A stretch of 64,000 nt of DNA from Paludibacteraceae bacterium (GTDB lineage Bacteria; Bacteroidota; Bacteroidia; Bacteroidales; Paludibacteraceae): positions 30,755 through 94,754 of the forward strand of contig JAKSNF010000005.1 in assembly GCA_024400115.1 (NCBI GenBank), read 5' to 3'. A program made the position numbers and the translations under genes. Below, in pieces: positions 50,973 to 60,474 of this stretch; within the stretch, counting starts at the first letter, position 1; the number at the start of each line of letters is the position of its first letter. Under the pieces are notes generated by a model, which worked only from the letters and a program-made list of their open reading frames with translations, did no database searches and was not told the origin of the DNA.

Positions 50973-52040
50973 ATGACCATTCCGCAATCAAACATATTAT
51001 CTACGAATCGTTTGTGTCGAATCTTTGATAAAACGGTTGCTACCTATAAGTTTTATTGGTTCATCGGCATTCTTGATTTGTTTGTCAAGGAAGGGAAAAC
51101 AAAAATTCATATTTGGGACTTGATGGTTGAGATGGTGGTTAATGCTTGGTATCCCGTTTGTTATTTTCACTTGTCATTTGGCAAATCAGAATCTTTATTT
51201 GATGCCATTATGGGAATACAGCAAACATACCAAATTCCCATTAATATCAGTTCCTCAGACTTGAGAAAATGGTTACATAAACATAAAGAAGATATTTTGC
51301 CATGGTTGCGCTTTTTACCGATTAATGTCCCTTATCGTTTCCTCCGTCCATGGATAGATACTAGCGATGACAATGCTGTTGTTGAGCGTTCGTTATTTTT
51401 TGAGAACGGATGCCCATATAAGCTCATCAAAGACGACAAAATATTGAAGGGCATAGAATTAAACCCTGCTTGGTTAGATTATTTGACACAGAATTATATT
51501 ATTCTCAAAGAGTTTGCATTTTGGAATTTGAATATTTTCTTGCAAATCCGTAATCCTAATGTCCCGAATATCCCGAACAAGATTATCAAGGCAGAAACTC
51601 GCAACTCACTATCACGCCAGCACGATTTTTGGAATTTTGTAATGGGTCACGGATGTGCGGTTAGGTGTATTTATACAAACAAGGAACTATCAATCGGGGA
51701 ATATGATTTAGACCATTTTATTCCGTGGAGTTTTGTATCACATGATTTGATTTGGAATCTAATACCGGCAGATGGAAGTATTAACTCATCTAAAAGCGAC
51801 AAATTACCAGATTTGCGAACCTATCTGCAACCATTAGCGATAATGCAGCAAAAAGCAGTCAAAACTTGCCTTTCCAATAACTTTAGGGGACAGGTGCTGG
51901 AGGATTATCTATCATTGGGTTGCACTCCTCAAGATTTGGCAGAGATGAATAAAGGACAATTGTTTGATTGCTTTGCGCGTACATTTGCACCCATGCACCA
52001 AATAGCAACTAATATGGGATTTGAACAATGGAGAATGTGA
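50973..52040 (+). CDS. HNH endonuclease domain protein
   Basis: ATG at 50973 gives a 355-aa protein. The C-terminal third holds the HNH core: CIYTNKELSIGEYDLDHFIP with the catalytic histidine in LDHFIPW, followed by WNLIPADGSINSSKSDKLP. The N-terminal 200 residues are not recognised. HNH enzymes of this type cut DNA. The gene overlaps the methyltransferase-HIT gene and heads a probable four-gene operon. Confidence 0.87.
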   Translation: MTIPQSNILSTNRLCRIFDKTVATYKFYWFIGILDLFVKEGKTKIHIWDLMVEMVVNAWYPVCYFHLSFGKSESLFDAIMGIQQTYQIPINISSSDLRKWLHKHKEDILPWLRFLPINVPYRFLRPWIDTSDDNAVVERSLFFENGCPYKLIKDDKILKGIELNPAWLDYLTQNYIILKEFAFWNLNIFLQIRNPNVPNIPNKIIKAETRNSLSRQHDFWNFVMGHGCAVRCIYTNKELSIGEYDLDHFIPWSFVSHDLIWNLIPADGSINSSKSDKLPDLRTYLQPLAIMQQKAVKTCLSNNFRGQVLEDYLSLGCTPQDLAEMNKGQLFDCFARTFAPMHQIATNMGFEQWRM

Positions 52041-52909
52041 TTATGAATGAGCCGGAGAAAATAAATCATCCTTATCTAACAGCCATCAAGCGGACAGAGT
52101 TATCGGTTCCGACACGTTATCTCTTGCAACATGACTTATTGCAAGGACGTATTCTTGATTTTGGTTGTGGATTCGGCTTTGATACCGATGAATTAAAGAA
52201 ACAAGGGTTTGATATTGAGGGATACGACTACTATTATCGTCCTGATTTTCCACAAGGCAAATTTGACACTATTTTTTGTCAATATGTTCTCAATGTGTTA
52301 GAACCTTACGCACAAGCGGAAGTGCTGATGAATGTTTCTAATTTGCTATCTCCTAAAGGTACTGCCTATTTTGCTGTGCGAAGAGATTTAGAGGCAGAAG
52401 GCTTTCGATTGCATGCCATTCATAAGCAATATACCTATCAATGTAATGTAAAGTTGCCCTACAAAAGCTTGATTTGCAATAGTAGTTACGAATTGTATCA
52501 ATATCAACATTTCAACAAACTTCCACGCCAAGAGGGCGAGACATGCCCATTCTGTCGCTTGTCCCGTAAGGTGGAAATAATTTGTGAGTCGGCTACTTGT
52601 GTCGCTTTTTATGATGGCTATCCGGTTTCTCCCGGTCATGCTTTGATTATTCCCAAACGACATGTGGCGTCTTATTTTGATTTAACCAATCATGAAAGGG
52701 AGGCAATGAATGTTATGACTCAGTATGTAAAGCAGAAGTTAGATGAGCGTTACCATCCTGATGGATATAATATTGGTATCAATGTGAACGCTGCCGCTGG
52801 GCAGTCTGTTTTTCATTGCCACATGCACATTATCCCTCGTTATAAAGGCGATGTCCAAAATCCAAAGGGCGGAGTTAGAGGAGTGATACCGAATAAGCAA
52901 AAGTATTAA
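52028..52909 (+). CDS. SAM methyltransferase-HIT domain fusion protein
   Basis: Residues about 30-130 form a class I methyltransferase with motif I ILDFGCGFGFDTDE. Residues about 170-293 form a histidine-triad domain with a zinc-like CPFC pair and the catalytic FHCHMHIIPRY. HIT enzymes hydrolyse or transfer nucleotides from phosphoramidates and dinucleotides. The fusion suggests base or nucleotide modification coupled to nucleotidyl removal, but the substrate is unknown. The start may be 52028 or the ATG at 52043. It overlaps HNH by 13 nt. Confidence 0.88.
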   Translation: MENVIMNEPEKINHPYLTAIKRTELSVPTRYLLQHDLLQGRILDFGCGFGFDTDELKKQGFDIEGYDYYYRPDFPQGKFDTIFCQYVLNVLEPYAQAEVLMNVSNLLSPKGTAYFAVRRDLEAEGFRLHAIHKQYTYQCNVKLPYKSLICNSSYELYQYQHFNKLPRQEGETCPFCRLSRKVEIICESATCVAFYDGYPVSPGHALIIPKRHVASYFDLTNHEREAMNVMTQYVKQKLDERYHPDGYNIGINVNAAAGQSVFHCHMHIIPRYKGDVQNPKGGVRGVIPNKQKY

Positions 52910-52949
52910 TTGGTATAATTTTGTTTAGTTGACAAAGATAAAAATAATT

Positions 52950-53045
52950 ATGGATATTTTTCTTCTCAAACGTCCTGTTGATTGGTCACTCCTGACAAAT
53001 GGTGTAAGTGAAAAAGTCAAACTGAACAAACATTTGACGTTGTGA
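52950..53045 (+). CDS. Possible 31-aa ORF before the helicase
   Basis: ATG at 52950 encodes MDIFLLKRPVDWSLLTNGVS and continues to a stop 16 nt before the helicase start. It looks like the N-terminus of a longer protein and may be a remnant. A promoter-like TAATTTTG lies at 52916-52923. Confidence 0.35.
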   Translation: MDIFLLKRPVDWSLLTNGVSEKVKLNKHLTL

Positions 53046-53061
53046 TATTTTTTAAACTTCT

Positions 53062-56000
53062 ATGACAGCAAAAGAGCGACTTAGTCTACATATAGAGACA
53101 ATATTCAAGAAATATATGACTCCTGGTTTACACATCTGTGACATTGCCACAGGTGGTGGCAAATCGTATTCTATAGGCAAGTTGACATGCGAATATTATC
53201 CTAAACATTTTGACCGCATCATTATCCTCTGTGTGCAGAATAAGTTGACATTGGGAATGCAACGCGAAATTAACCGTTTTGTGGATAATAGTGGCTCTCT
53301 CATTCTGCCATTGGATGTGTTGGTTATAGAGAATAACTCCGAGGTTGTCACGAAAGCTATAAAAAACAAAACTCTTAAAAGCCTTCTAGATGAGATACAA
53401 CGCCAGCTTGCGGTTGAACAGAATAGGGGGGGTAGTAAGTATTTGAAAACCTTACAACAGACATACGAGCATCTTGCCAGAATCAATAAACGGCTTGACA
53501 CGTTATTGCAACCTTGGATACAAGATGATGCTCCTAATGTCCCTGCCGATTATATTCAGCAAATTGTTGAAGATGATGAAAGCAAATTACGCTATTATTC
53601 TCGTCAATTCTTTGAGGCATATCGCAAGCATTTGGAATATACAAAGCAGTGTAAGAAGGTCAAATTAGAAACCATCTTATCCCGATTCCCCAGTTTTAAG
53701 AAAGTTTTTCCGCAGGTCGAATATAAGAGCAAGAAAGTATTGCTCATGACTGTTCATAAGGCAATGTACGGTATTGATCCTATTTGGGACGAGAAGGTTC
53801 AACTGTCAGAACTTGCAGAAAAAAAGAAAAACAAAAGGACGCTACTTATTTTTGATGAGTCAGACCAAGCGGCAGTCGCTATACGCAATACCATAATTGA
53901 TCAAGTTGTTCAAGGAAGTGTTGGTAGTAAACGATTTAATAAAGGCTATAATACGCTTCTTCAGTATCGAAAAATGATTGCTTCTACTGACAACTTGGAT
54001 GATAGCTATTACGGAGAAATTCTTGAGCAAAGTGTAGCGAAGGCTCGAAAAATCGTAGAAACCAAGTGGCAGAAAGTATTTGGGGATGTCGATGTCTATA
54101 ATAGTATCTTTTTAGACGAGAATGAAGACATGGAAAATTATCGAAGAGGTGTCTTCTTTTCCGGTGTAAATAGATTGACAATCTCTGCTAGCAATCAAAA
54201 AGATCAAAAATCATATATCTGTCATAAGAAGGGTAAAAAATCTTTCACCCTTGTTCATGCGACTAACATAGATGAACTTAAACAATCTTATGAGAAAGTT
54301 GTAGCAATAGATGACTTCTTGACTTTGGTGGTAGGAAGTCTCAATGCCATAAAGGCACAGTTGAATTTTGTAATACGTAAGGCATACGAAAAGAGCAAAG
54401 AAAAATTTGATGCCGATATAAAGACCATACAAGAAAATAGAGAATCTCGCGGACATTACATAGGATATCCTACCATTGAACGTGAGATTCACACTTTGTT
54501 ATCTCGTTTTGAGGTTTCTGCGGAATATATATTTGAAACGCAGTTGCTAGATTACATGACTACGCGAAAAAATATATCACTCTTGGATGGGGACAAATTT
54601 ATGAATTTCCCAGATTACTCTGTATATACGCAAGGTGTCCAGTTGTTTCAGGAGGAGGTGGATGATAAAGATAATCTGCAGCGTGTTCGACTGACATGTC
54701 GAGAAATCAATAACACTCCGGAGAAGGTAATTGTGGATTTATTGAGTTCTTCCGCAGAACCTACTACATCCATTGTTCTCTGCTCTGCTACTGCTGCGAA
54801 CCAATCTGTCGTAAGTAATTATGATATTGCATATTTACGGCAGCGGCTTGGCGATAAGATGTATGCGTTGTCTGATGACGAATGGCAAACCTTTGATAAA
54901 CTGGTGGAGCAAACATACCCGGAAGGACATCAAGTTAATGTGATTCCTGTCGCGAAATATGAGTATGAGGATAAACGTGAGAATAAATTGTTTCTTCCTG
55001 ATAAATATCGCCAAATGTTCAGCCAATCCGCACAAGAAGAAGGATTGGCGGATAAATGGTTCGATTCTACTTTGAGGATTCTGAAACATGAGGACAATGG
55101 CTCTGTGGATGAGATTGTGTTTAAGTTGTATCGGTTATTCCAGTTTATCGAGGCATATCATTGGTTCTATACACATGGAGATATCCACAGCATGATCTTT
55201 TTTCAAAATCGGACAGGAGATAAGGATAAAGAGCAATACCATGTATTAAGTAGATTGATAGATGGTACTTATAAGGATGAGAGTGAACCTTTTGTGCATC
55301 AGTTCCCTATGAGCTGGAATAATTCAACTCTGAGAATCACTAAAGACTGGGAAGACGTTGAGAATAACGTACTCTCTGAGTTGTCGGCAAATAAAGATGC
55401 AAAAATAATGCTAGTATCTGCCTATAATAGTTTTAAGGCGGGCGCTAACATGCAATATACCATACCCCAAGAACTGGATTATATATCCGGAGACATTTGG
55501 GATACAGACGAACAGAAAAAAGACTGGGATGCAGTTTTCCTGCAATCACCTACGGCATACCTGATGATGAGCGAGGACGGAAACGAATACACGTTTGAGA
55601 AGAATTTGCATCATGCTATGCTGACACTAATGATGCTTTTCGAGCGTGGGTGTCTTTCAAAAGAGGATGTGAGACTATGGTTGCATCAGGCATTGTCTGG
55701 TACGTTCTATTTTGGCGACAAAAACAATCCGGGGGTAGCACATGATAAAGCAGCATGGGCACAAACCATCATCGAGCAAGCTATAGGACGACTATGCCGA
55801 ACACGTAATAAGCCACATACAACGTATGTCCTCTACGATCAGTCAATGTCGCAGTATTTTGACTCTGCCAATATGCATAAATCTCTTACGAAGGAGTTTC
55901 GTGCTTTGGCTTCCTACATTGCTGAACATCCCATAGAGAGTCTTATAGAAATCAATCCTGATGAGGTGGTTCGTTGTAATAATGCAAATTATGCAAAGGA

Positions 56001-56853
56001 GCAGTTGAATACTGTGCGCAGGAAAGCGTTATTCTATACACCACATCCATCAGATGATATAGATAGTGAGATTGATGATATAGAAGAAGACACAATTTCA
56101 TATAGCGTGAAAGTGGCTCAGCATATGAACCAATCCTATAAACATACTATTATTTCTAAACCGGTGATTGATAGTCTCGATGAATTAATCGGAGAGGATA
56201 GTAAACTGACATTCATTAGTAGATGTTATGGAGATTGGCCGATGGAAGGTTCGGGAGGATATGTATTCCATTACGATTCATCCAAAAATCGTTTGTGCTG
56301 TGCAGGGAAAGGTAACTCATATACTATTACTCCCTCAAAAACTCGTTTGGATACCTTGATGAAAAACTCTGTTATCAAAAAATACTTTGAGAAACAAGGA
56401 TATGCTACCGAGTGGAAACAAGGAAAATATATCCTACATCCTGACATCTTAGCCACAGATTATACGGGCGAGATAGGAGAGGAAGCATTTAAAGCGCTGC
56501 TCCTGCATTATACCTCTATTCTGTCGGATGAAATCAAGCATCTTGAGGACAAAGAGTATGAATATGCAGACTTTATCGTACAGAAAGCAGACGGAAGACG
56601 CATAGCTTTTGATGTGAAAAACATGAACCCTAATGTTGAGCATGATGATCAAGAAGGAGACCTGCCTACTGCTGAAAAGAGACGCAGAAAAGAGGAAAAA
56701 CTCGGCTGCCCCATTATTACGGTCAATATGCTGCGTTTGGAGAAGCCTTCTCTGAATGCGACTAAGGAAATTTCAGGTATGATTGATGAGAATGGCATGA
56801 TTCTTCCGGAGGCAATAGATACATTGACTAAACTTTTAGCTCCCATAGTATGA
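53062..56853 (+). CDS. SF2 helicase with C-terminal nuclease-like domain
   Basis: The 1263-aa protein has Walker A DIATGGGKSYS near residue 30, Walker B LLIFDESDQ near 262, motif III VLCSATAAN near 570 and motif VI IIEQAIGRLCRTRNKP near 904. Residues about 1134-1195 contain GEIGEEAFKALL, EYADFIVQKADG and AFDVKNMN, the E...D...DVK spacing of a PDDEXK nuclease. The Walker A GGGKS form resembles type III restriction and related helicases. It overlaps the 661-aa gene by 4 nt (ATGA). A DNA-processing defence role is inference. Confidence 0.88.
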   Translation: MTAKERLSLHIETIFKKYMTPGLHICDIATGGGKSYSIGKLTCEYYPKHFDRIIILCVQNKLTLGMQREINRFVDNSGSLILPLDVLVIENNSEVVTKAIKNKTLKSLLDEIQRQLAVEQNRGGSKYLKTLQQTYEHLARINKRLDTLLQPWIQDDAPNVPADYIQQIVEDDESKLRYYSRQFFEAYRKHLEYTKQCKKVKLETILSRFPSFKKVFPQVEYKSKKVLLMTVHKAMYGIDPIWDEKVQLSELAEKKKNKRTLLIFDESDQAAVAIRNTIIDQVVQGSVGSKRFNKGYNTLLQYRKMIASTDNLDDSYYGEILEQSVAKARKIVETKWQKVFGDVDVYNSIFLDENEDMENYRRGVFFSGVNRLTISASNQKDQKSYICHKKGKKSFTLVHATNIDELKQSYEKVVAIDDFLTLVVGSLNAIKAQLNFVIRKAYEKSKEKFDADIKTIQENRESRGHYIGYPTIEREIHTLLSRFEVSAEYIFETQLLDYMTTRKNISLLDGDKFMNFPDYSVYTQGVQLFQEEVDDKDNLQRVRLTCREINNTPEKVIVDLLSSSAEPTTSIVLCSATAANQSVVSNYDIAYLRQRLGDKMYALSDDEWQTFDKLVEQTYPEGHQVNVIPVAKYEYEDKRENKLFLPDKYRQMFSQSAQEEGLADKWFDSTLRILKHEDNGSVDEIVFKLYRLFQFIEAYHWFYTHGDIHSMIFFQNRTGDKDKEQYHVLSRLIDGTYKDESEPFVHQFPMSWNNSTLRITKDWEDVENNVLSELSANKDAKIMLVSAYNSFKAGANMQYTIPQELDYISGDIWDTDEQKKDWDAVFLQSPTAYLMMSEDGNEYTFEKNLHHAMLTLMMLFERGCLSKEDVRLWLHQALSGTFYFGDKNNPGVAHDKAAWAQTIIEQAIGRLCRTRNKPHTTYVLYDQSMSQYFDSANMHKSLTKEFRALASYIAEHPIESLIEINPDEVVRCNNANYAKEQLNTVRRKALFYTPHPSDDIDSEIDDIEEDTISYSVKVAQHMNQSYKHTIISKPVIDSLDELIGEDSKLTFISRCYGDWPMEGSGGYVFHYDSSKNRLCCAGKGNSYTITPSKTRLDTLMKNSVIKKYFEKQGYATEWKQGKYILHPDILATDYTGEIGEEAFKALLLHYTSILSDEIKHLEDKEYEYADFIVQKADGRRIAFDVKNMNPNVEHDDQEGDLPTAEKRRRKEEKLGCPIITVNMLRLEKPSLNATKEISGMIDENGMILPEAIDTLTKLLAPIV

Positions 56854-58835
56854 AAACTATTGACTTGAATGAAATATTACGACTGCCCATCACAACAAAC
56901 AGATTAGTGATTTCGGTTAATAAGCAAGCTTTGCTGGAAAAGTTTGCCGTTGTTTCGTATTATAGTTTTGATAAGGAGTACAAAAATCTTGCCTACGAAC
57001 AACTGGCGGACGTCCCCTTTATATCTGTAACGGGCATTAGGGCACGTTGGGAGAAAGATAAATTTCCATATACCAAATTCTTTATTTTGACAAATAAGGA
57101 TAGATTGTCAGAGGTATTAGGTAGTCTCCGTTCATTTGATAAGATATATTCGACCATTGACAATCTGGATTATTCTGAACGTTTGATACAACGTGTTGTG
57201 GCATCGCTGGCAATCAATGCCCTTGGTGAAGTAAACAACACATCTCCGATGTTATACAACGATGGTTCTTTGTTGCTATGTGATGATAAGAATTTCTTGG
57301 TGTCACGCAGTAAAAAAGAGCTGGTGTGCCTGAAAATAGAGGTGAATGAATATCTGAATTTGATAGCAAGAACTGTCTCTTTTTCCAATCCGCGCAGCAA
57401 AGAACATTTGAGAAAGAATAGTAATTGTGTCTTCCAAGTCAGTAATGATTTGCATGGACAGTGGTGGTCGGGATTAGCAGTAAAACCGGTTGTGGTTCGA
57501 AAATTGAAAAACGAGAACCTCCGTCTGGAGGAACTATATATTAAAAGCAAGCGATTCTCAGATAGTCACAATATCGTTCCATATTGGCCATATAATCCGG
57601 ACAATTACTCGCATGGCCGATTAGCTGCAATCTTTCAGGTTATGGAGAGGGCTAACGAGCGATTTGCTTCATTCTTGCAGATGGATTTTTCTGACCATCA
57701 GGTAATAAAATATGACGAGTATCGTTCAGAGAAGCAGACTATAGACTTTCTGCAGCAATATTTTGAGGGAAGAACCATCATCGTTGAAGATCCGTTTGCA
57801 ACTGGTCTGTCGAAGCAGTATGTACAGAGTCTGCAATCGGCGATTATGGAGGTGTGTGATGGCGTCTTATTCTCTAATCTTCCCGCTCAGAATGCGTTAT
57901 TGATACGTCTTTGTGAACCCAAAGAAGATGAAGATACACAAAGCAAATATACGCAGTCATTGCAACGTCTCTCGTACGATGGTGTGCCCATTCAGCATGT
58001 GATTTTTGATGCTAATATTGAGAATAGCATTTCTAAATCACAAGCAAGAAGAATCCTTCTGGAATTATTGGTCAAGGATTGCCTTGCTCTGGGTTCGATG
58101 CAGGATTCTCTCTCTGTTCTTTTGCATGATTGGGAATGTTTGCGCTACAAGATAAACATGGGTAATGTGGTTGGAGCATCGTTATTGACGATAGATAATA
58201 AGATCCAGATTTCTGACTATGGACTATCTTTGCAGGGTATGCCCCTCGACTTTGATTCGTTCGCTCGCGATATATTGCACTTCGATAATCCGGACTTAAT
58301 AAAAGGAAGTCGCGACTATAAGGTAATGAAGAAGAATGGCAATGTCTTTCTCATTATAGATACAGACGAAATTCCGATATTGGACTTCCCGCTGATAGAT
58401 AATGGATATGATGCGATTATCAATAAAGGGGAAGTGTTGTCTATGTTTAAGAGAAAGAAATGTGCGCATGACTATTTACGTGGCTACATTGGATTTCATT
58501 TATGGAAAAGCGAGGGCTTAAATGGGGAAGAAAATGCTGCTTATTCATACATAGCTGGAGTAAATAGCGAAAACATGCAAATCCTACGCAGTTCAAAGAT
58601 GGATCGAGTTCCACGTGCAAGACGTATATTTATACTCAGAGCAGAACATTCTGAAAATATAGAAAACCAAATAATGGAGATTGTAGGGATGCTAAAAATG
58701 GGATTAGGGAGATGGAATGAACTAATGACCTATCCATTCCCTTTTAAATTCTTGCAGGAACATCTTGATAATGCATGTGAGATAGCTTATAGTAAGCATT
58801 GGAATGATATCTCATCATCTACTATTTTGTTGTGA
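56850..58835 (+). CDS. Large protein of unknown fold partnered with the helicase (661 aa)
   Basis: No family is recognised with confidence. It begins MKTIDLNEILRLPITTNRLV. The middle has EDPFATGLSKQYVQSLQSAI and IQHVIFDANIENSISKSQAR; the end has RARRIFILRAEHSENIENQI and TYPFPFKFLQEHLDN. The spacing of conserved-looking Arg and Glu residues, and the partnership with a helicase-nuclease, are loosely reminiscent of prokaryotic PIWI-RE proteins. That is only a hypothesis. It is coupled to the helicase by an ATGA overlap, so the two probably act together. Confidence 0.75.
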   Translation: MKTIDLNEILRLPITTNRLVISVNKQALLEKFAVVSYYSFDKEYKNLAYEQLADVPFISVTGIRARWEKDKFPYTKFFILTNKDRLSEVLGSLRSFDKIYSTIDNLDYSERLIQRVVASLAINALGEVNNTSPMLYNDGSLLLCDDKNFLVSRSKKELVCLKIEVNEYLNLIARTVSFSNPRSKEHLRKNSNCVFQVSNDLHGQWWSGLAVKPVVVRKLKNENLRLEELYIKSKRFSDSHNIVPYWPYNPDNYSHGRLAAIFQVMERANERFASFLQMDFSDHQVIKYDEYRSEKQTIDFLQQYFEGRTIIVEDPFATGLSKQYVQSLQSAIMEVCDGVLFSNLPAQNALLIRLCEPKEDEDTQSKYTQSLQRLSYDGVPIQHVIFDANIENSISKSQARRILLELLVKDCLALGSMQDSLSVLLHDWECLRYKINMGNVVGASLLTIDNKIQISDYGLSLQGMPLDFDSFARDILHFDNPDLIKGSRDYKVMKKNGNVFLIIDTDEIPILDFPLIDNGYDAIINKGEVLSMFKRKKCAHDYLRGYIGFHLWKSEGLNGEENAAYSYIAGVNSENMQILRSSKMDRVPRARRIFILRAEHSENIENQIMEIVGMLKMGLGRWNELMTYPFPFKFLQEHLDNACEIAYSKHWNDISSSTILL

Positions 58836-58947
58836 ACCATCTCCAAACATTTATATACAAGGATGGTGACGAAATCGCCTGATAAGTGAACAATAAAACG
58901 AGGGAATAGAAAATGGTGATGGTAATCAGTACATTTTTTATACAACA

Positions 58948-60462
58948 ATGCAACAAATAAAAAAAAATATGATAATTACACAAAAAAATGTAGAAAAAAA
59001 ACTTGATGAAATTCGAAGTAGAGGAGATGAGAATGCGGATATATATTATCCTTTTCTGCCTCGTCCATATAGGGCAATTGAAGATTTTGTAACACTTGCT
59101 AAAGAGTTACTGGGTAGAATTATATCTGACTGTCAATCATATTTCAACGACTTTTCTAAAAAGTCCTTATATATGTTTTATTGCAATGAGTTGTTGATAA
59201 AAATTATAAAGCCTTCTTTTTGCGTTCATAGAACCCTAAATCATACATTATTGTATAATTACGCCAAAGAAATTGCAGAACTCTCGGAAATGGTAAAACA
59301 AATTATTATGATTTTGGAGCCGGAAAATAGTATAGATGATGATTTGATATGTGTGGAAGACAAAGAATGGGGAGATTGCTATTATAGCCGAGTTCAGTTA
59401 ATGGAGGTGGTTTTATCTGATATGATTCAAAATTGTTTTAACGATTATCAATCTGTTGATACGCCTCTGACTGATAAAATAAAAAAGTATGATATATTAT
59501 ATCAAGAATGGGAACAGAAGACGACAGAAATTATTATGGAGCAAATTGCTCAGTTTGAAAAAAGACATCCAAATGCTACTGAAGAATTAAAATACAAAAC
59601 AATAGCTGCACTTTTAAGAAAGTATAAAGACTTTTATCTTCCTATTAGTGATAATAGAAATATGACTTGGGATAAGATATTAGATGAGATTCAAAATAAG
59701 AAATCGTGTCATATTGAAGCAAAGCAAAAAAAAATATTGCAAAATTGTTTTAGAGATTTAAATAAAATAGATAGTCTGTCTGTTCAATTAGTTCTATTGG
59801 GTGTACTAAAGATGTCATACGGCAGTTTAATATCATTAAATAACAATCATCGACAACACCGTGTAAACCATGAATTACACGAGCCTCTCGTTAACATAGA
59901 ACGTGAATGGCATAAGGCCTATATAAGTATTGATTTTGTTGAGGAAATAGAGTCGCTGGATGAAATTAGTAAAGAAAGTTTAATCAAGAAACGAAAAGAA
60001 TATGAGGGACAATTATATGCTTTAAAAGATAGAAATGGGGAGCAACTGAAATTTGGTCCTTACACAAATAAAAAAGCAATTGAATTATTTTGGAATAGGG
60101 TATATCAATGTCTTGGCTTTGGTGATATGATGACGCCAGATTTTGAATTGGTGTCAGATGACTTTTTAATATTAACAGGAAAGATAGATTTAATAGATGA
60201 ACTGATGGAAATTTTGAATCACCCTGAATCGATAAACAATATAGATAGTACAATTCAAGTTCCTAACGCAACTACAGTAAACATCACCGTTCAGGGCGAT
60301 GTGGAAAAAATAGAAACACCTGCAAATAATGTTATTATTCCTCAATCCGGTAGTACCACTAACGTGGGTTGTGATCAGCGTGAATCCAAGTTTACGAATA
60401 ACTTATCACAGGAAGCCGTGAAGCAACTGCAAACAGATAATGAGAGTAAACAACTAAATTAA
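58948..60462 (+). CDS. AT-rich hypothetical protein with GCDQ motif (504 aa)
   Basis: The protein is mainly helical and charged, with no recognised domain. Near the C-terminus a beta-rich, Thr/Asn-rich segment ends in TNVGCDQRESKF; the same pattern (ANIGCDQSNAKF) begins the 140-aa protein at 62086. Base composition is clearly more AT-rich than the surrounding genes, indicating separate acquisition. The start may be 48948-type ATG at 58948 or the later in-frame ATG at 58969. The DUF4143 ATPase follows 12 nt downstream. Confidence 0.7.
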   Translation: MQQIKKNMIITQKNVEKKLDEIRSRGDENADIYYPFLPRPYRAIEDFVTLAKELLGRIISDCQSYFNDFSKKSLYMFYCNELLIKIIKPSFCVHRTLNHTLLYNYAKEIAELSEMVKQIIMILEPENSIDDDLICVEDKEWGDCYYSRVQLMEVVLSDMIQNCFNDYQSVDTPLTDKIKKYDILYQEWEQKTTEIIMEQIAQFEKRHPNATEELKYKTIAALLRKYKDFYLPISDNRNMTWDKILDEIQNKKSCHIEAKQKKILQNCFRDLNKIDSLSVQLVLLGVLKMSYGSLISLNNNHRQHRVNHELHEPLVNIEREWHKAYISIDFVEEIESLDEISKESLIKKRKEYEGQLYALKDRNGEQLKFGPYTNKKAIELFWNRVYQCLGFGDMMTPDFELVSDDFLILTGKIDLIDELMEILNHPESINNIDSTIQVPNATTVNITVQGDVEKIETPANNVIIPQSGSTTNVGCDQRESKFTNNLSQEAVKQLQTDNESKQLN

Positions 60463-60474
60463 ATACGACAAGAT

